The notes beneath the pieces are model-generated. The model saw nothing but the letters and a program-made list of their open reading frames with translations. It was not told the origin of the DNA and did no database searches. Made by a program: the position numbers and the translations under genes. Source: Acidobacteriota bacterium (GTDB lineage Bacteria > Acidobacteriota > Blastocatellia > Pyrinomonadales > Pyrinomonadaceae). Taken from it: a stretch of DNA of 9,861 bases. Within the stretch, counting starts at the first letter, position 1. Every line of letters starts with the position of its first letter. Where the stretch lies: positions 1 through 9,861 of the forward strand of contig JACCYR010000298.1 of NCBI GenBank assembly GCA_013696385.1, given 5' to 3'. This document shows positions 5,473 through 9,861 of the stretch, one piece after another.

Positions 5473-5537
5473 TTTTAAAATATGCGGATTTATTGCAGTA
5501 GTTATCAAAACCAGTAGGATTGTTTGGAGAATAAAAA

Positions 5538-6500
5538 TTAAACTTCCAAAATAATTTTGCCAAACCCTTTAGTTTCCATAACTTCGTGATGCGCTTTGGC
5601 GACTTCCGCAAGCGGGAATGTTTTGCCGACGATTGGATTTAAATAACCTTTCGATAAACCTTTATAGATTGCATCGTAGATTTCTTGAAAATCTTCGGGC
5701 GAAGCATTAAAAAGCGACATTCCGCAAACGCTCGCGTCTTTGCCCATTGCAAGGCGCGGGTTAAATTCGATTGCGCCGCGATTGCCGATAATGCAGATGC
5801 GCCCGAACATCGCTAAAACCTCGAAATCCTTTGTCAGATTTTCGTTGGCAAGCATTTCCAAGATAATGTTCACGCCTTTGCCATCGGTGATTTGCTTAAT
5901 TTCTTCGAGATATTCCGCGCCCGAATGGTCAAACACAAAATCCGCGCCTTGTTCTTTGACGAGTTTTTTTCCTTTGTCCGAACTCGCTGTTCCGATAACT
6001 TTCAAGTCGGCGTTTTTTGCCCATTGAATCGCTGCCGTGCCAACTCCGCCCGATGCGCCGTGAACCAAAACTGTTTCGCTCTGTTGGGCATTTGCTTTTT
6101 GGAACAAGGCGCGGTAAGCAGTTGCAAAGGGAACAAAAACGCCCGCGCCTTGTTCAAAAGAAATATTGTCGGGCAATTGGTGAACTTGATTTTCATCGCA
6201 AAGAGCAAACTCGGCATAAGTCCCTGAAATCGAACTGGCTGTATAGACTCTGTCGCCGACTTTTATTTTTTCGACCGTTTTGCCAACTTTTTCGACAATT
6301 CCCGATGCGTCTTTTCCGGGCGTAAAAGGCAATTTGGGTTTTATTGCATGTTGTCCGCCGCGAATGTATGCGTCCACCGGATTTATGCCAGCGGCTTTGA
6401 CGCGCACTAAAACTTGGTTTTTATCAACCGTCGGTATGGAAACTTCTTCGAGCTTCATTACCTCAGGCTCACCAAACTCTTTGACAATTATTGCTTTCAT
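5538..6500 (-). CDS. Zeta-crystallin-type NADPH:quinone oxidoreductase
   Basis: Zinc-independent medium-chain dehydrogenase/reductase of 320 aa, expected to reduce quinones or reactive enones with NADPH in the cytoplasm. The N-terminal GroES-like half contains PGKDASGIVEKVG (61-73) and GDRVY; the Rossmann half carries HGASGGVGTAAIQ (148-160), the nucleotide-binding loop. Segments EMLANENLTKD (215-225) and RGAIEFNPR (241-249) are characteristic of the zeta-crystallin/QOR branch, from my memory of the vertebrate sequence. The GHE and four-cysteine signatures of zinc alcohol dehydrogenases are absent, which agrees with a zinc-free enzyme. Full length. ATG 6500 gives a normal N-terminus (MKAIIVKEFGEPEVM), although no Shine-Dalgarno is visible. 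It lies 99 bp downstream of thioredoxin on the same strand, separated by a REP-like palindrome, so cotranscription is possible. The exact substrate is unknown. Confidence 0.9.
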   Translation of the reverse strand: MKAIIVKEFGEPEVMKLEEVSIPTVDKNQVLVRVKAAGINPVDAYIRGGQHAIKPKLPFTPGKDASGIVEKVGKTVEKIKVGDRVYTASSISGTYAEFALCDENQVHQLPDNISFEQGAGVFVPFATAYRALFQKANAQQSETVLVHGASGGVGTAAIQWAKNADLKVIGTASSDKGKKLVKEQGADFVFDHSGAEYLEEIKQITDGKGVNIILEMLANENLTKDFEVLAMFGRICIIGNRGAIEFNPRLAMGKDASVCGMSLFNASPEDFQEIYDAIYKGLSKGYLNPIVGKTFPLAEVAKAHHEVMETKGFGKIILEV

Positions 6501-6513
6501 AACTTAAAAAAAT

Positions 6514-6587
6514 TCAGCCACGAAATTTCACAAAAGAATACGAATTTTTTTACTTAATTCCGTGTTCTTTTACGTTTTCGTGGCTGA
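6514..6587. repeat. REP-like palindrome between thioredoxin and quinone reductase genes
   Basis: TCAGCCACGAAA (6514-6525) is perfectly complementary to TTTCGTGGCTGA (6576-6587). Inside, AAAAGAATACGAATT (6532-6546) pairs imperfectly with AATTCCGTGTTCTTTT (6556-6571; one mismatch and one extra base). The whole 74-bp gap insert can fold as one long hairpin on either strand. Motifs of the type cacgaa/ttcgtgg are common as dispersed intergenic repeats in environmental bacterial genomes, so a REP-family copy is the likeliest reading. It could also reduce readthrough or protect mRNA ends. Confidence 0.7.
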
Positions 6588-6599
6588 TAAAAAACAAAA

Positions 6600-6926
6600 T
6601 TAAACGTATTTATCAATTGTTTCGGCAAGTTTTTCACGCGAAACCGCGCCGACGATGCGCTCTTGTTCCTGCCCGCCTTTAAAGACAATCAGCGTCGGAA
6701 TGCCGCGAATGCCGAAGCGTTGCGGCACGTTTATATTTTCGTCCACGTTCATTTTATAAACTCCGGCTTTGCCTTCGTAATCTTCCGCAACGGCTTCAAC
6801 CGACGGCGCAATCATTCGGCACGGTCCGCACCATTCCGCCCAAAAATCAACCAGAACCGGTTTATCCGAACCCAGAATATCCGCTTCAAAGTTTGTGTCC
6901 GTTGCTTCTTTTGTAAAATTTCCCAT
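6600..6926 (-). CDS. trxA: Thioredoxin
   Basis: Cytoplasmic protein-disulfide reductase of 108 aa, the normal length of thioredoxin 1. The redox motif WCGPC has its cysteines at 33 and 36 within DFWAEWCGPCRMIAP; the buried Asp (VDFWA), the cis-proline Pro77 (RGIPTLI) and the FKGG turn are all in place. The protein keeps ribonucleotide reductase, methionine sulfoxide reductases and peroxiredoxins reduced, with electrons from thioredoxin reductase (not in this window). Start ATG 6926 follows AAGGAG at 6939-6934. A TATAAT lies on the minus strand at 6953-6948, but so close to the ribosome binding site that its role is doubtful. The gene is divergent from the DUF3072 gene across a 206-bp gap and heads toward the quinone reductase gene. 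Confidence 0.97.
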   Translation of the reverse strand: MGNFTKEATDTNFEADILGSDKPVLVDFWAEWCGPCRMIAPSVEAVAEDYEGKAGVYKMNVDENINVPQRFGIRGIPTLIVFKGGQEQERIVGAVSREKLAETIDKYV

Positions 6927-7059
6927 TTTCTTACTCCTTAAAATTTAATTATAGCCAGGCGGGAAGTTAATTATTAAATTCCACAACCTTTTGTTTTATA
7001 TTAACTTGCATTTATATCATTTGCCAACTTACTCTCTACCTTCTTTCATAACGTTTGTT

Positions 7060-7075
7060 TGGCATAGTTTGTGCA
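7060..7075 (+). promoter_or_regulatory. Sigma-54 (-24/-12) promoter of the DUF3072 gene
   Basis: TGGCAT (7060-7065), 5 nt (AGTTT), GTGCA (7071-7075): the invariant GG and GC dinucleotides are at the exact sigma-54 spacing, with C-to-T and T-to-G changes in the less strict positions. Predicted start about 7087, giving a leader of about 46 nt with GAGGAG at 7118-7123 before the ATG. It is the weakest of the three sigma-54 motifs in the window, but in the right place. Confidence 0.65.
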
Positions 7076-7132
7076 ACACATAGCTTGATGTTTAATCACT
7101 GAAACAAAATCATACACGAGGAGAAAATTTTT

Positions 7133-7357
7133 ATGACTGACAAGCAAACACAACAACAAGCTGATGAAAGCAACACTATTAAGGACCCCGACAACTGGAC
7201 AACCGGCGACGAAAGAATGACCGGCGCACAGCGTTCATATTTGCAGACTTTGAGCGAAGAAGCCAAAGAAGATTTTGACGAAAACCTAACCAAAGCTGAG
7301 GCTTCCAAACGCATCGAAGAATTGCAGGAAAAAACCGGACGCGGTGTTGATAAGTAA
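7133..7357 (+). CDS. DUF3072 domain protein
   Basis: Small, very hydrophilic 74-aa protein. The first 20 residues are Gln/Asp/Asn-rich and probably disordered. The core has the DUF3072 signature: DNWTTGDERMTGAQRSYLQTL (20-40), then an acidic helix and LTKAEASKRIEELQ (52-65). Molecular function is unknown. No cysteines, signal peptide or membrane segment. A strong GAGGAG stands 9 nt before ATG 7133, the sigma-54 motif lies upstream, and a strong terminator follows, so the gene is a single-gene transcription unit. The sequence AEAS..I.EL resembles short SAP-like or helix-turn segments, but I would not assign DNA binding from it. Sharing the promoter type with the two hemerythrin genes suggests a common stress or nutrient signal (inference). 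Confidence 0.85.
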   Translation: MTDKQTQQQADESNTIKDPDNWTTGDERMTGAQRSYLQTLSEEAKEDFDENLTKAEASKRIEELQEKTGRGVDK

Positions 7358-7372
7358 AACTTTAATGATTTT

Positions 7373-7396
7373 AAGGCGGCTTTTGACCGCCTTTTT
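7373..7396. terminator. Bidirectional intrinsic terminator
   Basis: AAGGCGG (7373-7379) pairs with CCGCCTT (7387-7393) over 7 bp, followed by TTTTT (7392-7396) on the plus strand; on the minus strand the same stem is followed by TTAAAA. It sits 15 nt after the DUF3072 stop and 15 nt beyond the osmC stop, so it can end both convergent transcripts, best on the plus strand. Confidence 0.85.
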
Positions 7397-7411
7397 ACTC
7401 GCTTTTGTATT

Positions 7412-7870
7412 TTATTCTGCAACAGTATTGCTTTTTGCCAACTCTGCTTTCAAACTAATTTCCGCGCCGCTCAAAACTTGCGACACGGGACAAGTTTTCT
7501 TTGTTTCCTCGGCAATTTTTTGAAATTCTTCATCTGAAATACCTTTCACATTCGCCTTTGTTTCCAAATCTATGTTCGGAATGACAAATCCATCGCCCTG
7601 CTTTTCAATTTTTACTTTGGCGGTTGTGTGAATATTTTTTGGCTCGTAACCGGCTTTGCCGAGATTTCCGCTCAAAGCCATTGTATAACAGCCGGCGTGC
7701 GCGGCGGCAATTAATTCTTCCGGATTGGTCGCCTTTTGTTGCTTATCATCGCTGAAACGCGATTGGAAAGAATACGCGCCTTCAAACGCGCCGCTTCCGA
7801 GTTTAACTTTGCCGCTGCCTTCCAAAATACTTCCGTTCCATTCGGCATCTGCTTTTCTTGTAAATTTCAT
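7412..7870 (-). CDS. osmC: OsmC-family hydroperoxide reductase
   Basis: Thiol-dependent peroxidase of the OsmC/Ohr superfamily, 152 aa, cytoplasmic, reducing organic hydroperoxides and H2O2. Both catalytic cysteines are present at OsmC-like positions: Cys61 in AAHAGCYTMALS and Cys127 in KKTCPVSQ. Glu51/52 in the preceding NPEELIAAAHAGC segment occupies the place of the conserved glutamate. The sequence MKFTRKADAEWNGSILEGSGKV at the N-terminus and the SFQSRF strand favour OsmC proper over Ohr. I chose ATG 7870, not the in-frame 7903, because AAGGAG (7883-7878) lies 7 nt upstream of it and the extra 11 residues (MNLKNKTRSRK) are not family-like. The gene ends against the shared terminator with DUF3072. 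No sigma-54 motif was found upstream; a REP-like palindrome lies 55 bp before the start. Confidence 0.93.
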   Translation of the reverse strand: MKFTRKADAEWNGSILEGSGKVKLGSGAFEGAYSFQSRFSDDKQQKATNPEELIAAAHAGCYTMALSGNLGKAGYEPKNIHTTAKVKIEKQGDGFVIPNIDLETKANVKGISDEEFQKIAEETKKTCPVSQVLSGAEISLKAELAKSNTVAE

Positions 7871-7925
7871 TTTTCTACTCCTTGTTTTATTTTTTAAATT
7901 CACAAACCAAGATTAAAAGAATCTC

Positions 7926-7981
7926 CTTCGCGCTCTTTGCGATAAAAAAAGATTAAACGCAAAGAACGCGAAGTTTTCGCG
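7926..7981. repeat. REP-like nested palindrome upstream of osmC
   Basis: CTTCGCGCTCTTTGCG (7926-7941) pairs with CGCAAAGAACGCGAAG (7958-7973) in a 16-bp stem with one mismatch and a 16-nt loop. The right arm overlaps a second perfect hairpin, CGCGAA (7967-7972) with TTCGCG (7976-7981). The cgcaaag/cgcgaag motif resembles dispersed intergenic repeats seen in many environmental bacteria. The rest of the 7871-8081 gap is A+T-rich and shows no gene or clear promoter. Confidence 0.65.
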
Positions 7982-8081
7982 CAAGAGGCACAAAGAAAAG
8001 ATTTATTCTTGATTCTCAATTAGTATTTTAACATCAATTAAAACTCTGTAAATTCTGTCATTGAAATAATAATTATTTTCC

Positions 8082-9861
8082 TCATTCGTCAATAATCGGC
8101 TCTTGTTTGCGTGTCTTTCTTCTTTCAGCTCGCCATTTTTTTCGCAACGCCGCAACATCGAATTTATCGCGCCGACCGCCATCGCGCATATTTTCAATCT
8201 CATATTGGACGCGGGCGGCAATCAAGCGATAGGCTTCTGTATTCGGCACGCCTTTTGTCATCTCAAAAAGTTCGTCATATTCCAAAAACCTGCCGACCTT
8301 TGCGCCAATGTTTGCGCCGAGGCTGGCAGTTTTCGGAATTGTCATGCCTTTCGGAAATGCTTCGTAAGTTCCCCACAGATAAATCGGCAAAATTCCCACC
8401 TTATCGTTTAGCGCAAGATAACCGATAATCGGTTTAAATTCGGCGATTTCGCCTGAAATTTGCCGTCCGCCTTCGGGAAAAATCAGAGTGTTGTAGCCTT
8501 CATTCAAAATTTGCGTAACATGGCGCAGAGATTGGCGCAAACTTCCCGTCCGCTCAATCGGAATCAAGGTTGTGAAGTTATTCATATAAGCGCGTTTGTA
8601 TTTCGTATCGAACCAGTAATCAGCCGCCGCCACCGCGACAGTTTGTTCGGCGACATCTTTGCCGAGAGCCTTTTTGACTAAGCCCATATCGAGATGCGAA
8701 GCATGATTTGAGGCGACGATAAAATTCGTGTGCGGCGGCACGTTTGATTCACCTTCGATTTTTGTGTTCAAAACGCTGTCGTAAAGCCTTTCCTGTGCAA
8801 AATCAATCACTCGATTACCGACCCGGCGGATAATCGAAGGCACAAAAATCTCGTCATCTTTCTTTTCTTCAATTTTCGGCTCTTCTATTTTCTTTTGTTT
8901 ATCAACGCGCTGAACCGCCGTTAGAAGTTCGCGGACGGTTTGCACCTCGTTTAGAGTGCCAGGCGAGAGAATTCGTCCGCCCGCGTCTTCAATTGCCGCT
9001 TGCAGTTCAACAAACATCAGAGAATCAAAGCCTAAATCGGCAAGTTTTTCATCCATTGCAATGGACGACAAAGTGCGGTTTGAAACTGATGCGACAACTC
9101 TGCGAATCCACACAGCCGTGTCGTCGCTTTTCGTTTCGACAACGGCTTTCGTTTTGTTTTTCGCTTTTTCTTCCAACACCTGAAGCAACTCGACAACTTC
9201 CGGACGCTTGACTTTGCGCGTTGCCGTGCGTGGGAGTTCAAAGGGCGTGAGATGCAGAATTTTTACTCGTTTGAAAAAAGGGATTGATGCAGAAACTTCC
9301 CGAAAATGTTCTTCGACTTTTTTATTGACTTCGCCGCGAGCAAGTGCAATGTCGTGTTCATAATTCGGGACAGCGAGCGCGGAAATTTTTTCGCCGCCAT
9401 CAGCGTCCGCCAATCCGACAACGCTCAACTCTTTGATTAACGGCGAATTTCCGTATAAATCTTCAATTTCATCGGGATAAATATTTTTACCGTTCGAGTC
9501 AATAATGACATCTTTCGAGCGTCCGACGATAAACAAATTTCCGTCATCGTCAATTTTTCCAAGGTCGCCCGTTTTCAACCAACGGTCGTGCAAAACTTCC
9601 GAGGTTGCTTCTTCGTTATTAAAATAACCGAGCATCACGTTTTGCCCGCGAGCGAAAACTTCGCCAACGCCATTTTCGTCCGGTTCGTTGATTTTCACTT
9701 CCACGCCCGGCAGAGGTTTGCCGACACTTCCGCGCAGCAATTTATTGCCCGGACGCGCAACGGTCAGAACGGGTGAAGATTCGGTTAAACCGTAGCCTTC
9801 CAGAATTGTAAAACCTAAGCCGTGTAAATCCTTCTGGACTTTTTCGCTCAATGCCGAACCG
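8082..9861 (-). CDS. Acyl-AMP ligase / ACP / PlsC acyltransferase fusion, 5'-truncated
   Basis: The frame is open to the right edge (codons read GSALSEKV; the TTG at 9851 is internal), so the front half of the ligase is missing. Residue numbers here count from that TTG. Residues 1-225 are the C-terminal part of an ANL acyl-activating enzyme: EGYGLTESSPV (18-28), WLKTGD (91-96), GRSKDVII (110-117), and ELPRTATRKVKR (205-216) with the catalytic-type Lys213. Residues 245-316 are an acyl-carrier domain with the phosphopantetheine serine in LGFDSLMF (Ser277). After a Lys/Glu linker, residues 370-540 are a PlsC-type acyltransferase with NHASHLD (382-388, HX4D), an IERTGS segment and FPEGGR (458-463). 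A Lys/Arg-rich tail follows. It would activate a fatty acid, hold it on its own ACP and pass it to a glycerolipid or similar acceptor at the membrane, functionally recalling E. coli Aas but with reversed domain order and a built-in carrier. The acceptor is unknown. Confidence 0.9.
   Translation of the reverse strand, partial: GSALSEKVQKDLHGLGFTILEGYGLTESSPVLTVARPGNKLLRGSVGKPLPGVEVKINEPDENGVGEVFARGQNVMLGYFNNEEATSEVLHDRWLKTGDLGKIDDDGNLFIVGRSKDVIIDSNGKNIYPDEIEDLYGNSPLIKELSVVGLADADGGEKISALAVPNYEHDIALARGEVNKKVEEHFREVSASIPFFKRVKILHLTPFELPRTATRKVKRPEVVELLQVLEEKAKNKTKAVVETKSDDTAVWIRRVVASVSNRTLSSIAMDEKLADLGFDSLMFVELQAAIEDAGGRILSPGTLNEVQTVRELLTAVQRVDKQKKIEEPKIEEKKDDEIFVPSIIRRVGNRVIDFAQERLYDSVLNTKIEGESNVPPHTNFIVASNHASHLDMGLVKKALGKDVAEQTVAVAAADYWFDTKYKRAYMNNFTTLIPIERTGSLRQSLRHVTQILNEGYNTLIFPEGGRQISGEIAEFKPIIGYLALNDKVGILPIYLWGTYEAFPKGMTIPKTASLGANIGAKVGRFLEYDELFEMTKGVPNTEAYRLIAARVQYEIENMRDGGRRDKFDVAALRKKWRAERRKTRKQEPIIDE

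Noticed and set aside
7007..7026. Sigma-54-like site (TGGCAA...TGCA, minus strand) upstream of trxA
   Set aside because: The GG-to-GC spacing is 4 bp too long for a -24/-12 promoter.
7871..7903. Eleven-residue N-terminal extension of OsmC
   Set aside because: The ATG at 7870 has AAGGAG at ideal spacing and gives the family-typical N-terminus; the extension would be translated across that ribosome binding site.
1..9861. tRNA, rRNA, CRISPR arrays, phage genes or toxin-antitoxin pairs
   Set aside because: No cloverleaf, rRNA-like stretch, regularly spaced direct repeats or recognisable phage/toxin genes were found on either strand by eye.

Overview
The window looks like the chromosome of a free-living, moderately A+T-rich, non-enteric bacterium. 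The gene content (a cobalamin-domain-free homocysteine methyltransferase fused to methylenetetrahydrofolate reductase, a DUF3072 protein, tandem hemerythrins, an acyl-activating/ACP/acyltransferase fusion, and sigma-54-type promoters) would fit a soil Acidobacteriota lineage. That placement is an inference from gene style, not a measured phylogeny.

Layout, left to right. Plus strand: the 3' part of a DNA glycosylase gene (Fpg/MutM), then a small secreted Cys-rich protein of unknown function. Exactly at that gene's stop codon lies a 482-bp cassette (1456-1937). It has about 25-bp imperfect terminal inverted repeats, a perfect 8-bp target duplication, no transposase, and one small three-helix membrane-protein gene inside. 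To its right is a structured leader (about 1988-2174): a promoter-like pair, a hairpin, a strong intrinsic terminator with a competing upstream antiterminator arm, and a 14-bp perfect inverted repeat ending next to the start codon of a 639-aa methionine/one-carbon fusion enzyme.

Minus strand, converging on that enzyme: two paralogous hemerythrin-domain proteins, each with its own sigma-54 (-24/-12) promoter motif, then thioredoxin followed downstream by a zeta-crystallin-type quinone oxidoreductase, with a long REP-like palindrome between them. Plus strand again: a 74-aa DUF3072 protein behind a third -24/-12 motif, ending in a bidirectional terminator shared with a minus-strand OsmC peroxidase. 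A second REP-like palindrome follows. The right end holds the 3' part of a minus-strand multidomain lipid enzyme (acyl-AMP ligase, acyl carrier protein, PlsC acyltransferase).

Common theme: 4.2-7.9 kb is a redox/stress block (di-iron O2/NO-type proteins, thiol-disulfide exchange, quinone reduction, hydroperoxide removal), part of it apparently under sigma-54 control. The observations most worth a second look are the passenger-carrying mobile cassette, the attenuator-like leader of the methionine gene, and the sigma-54 motifs shared by the hemerythrins and DUF3072.
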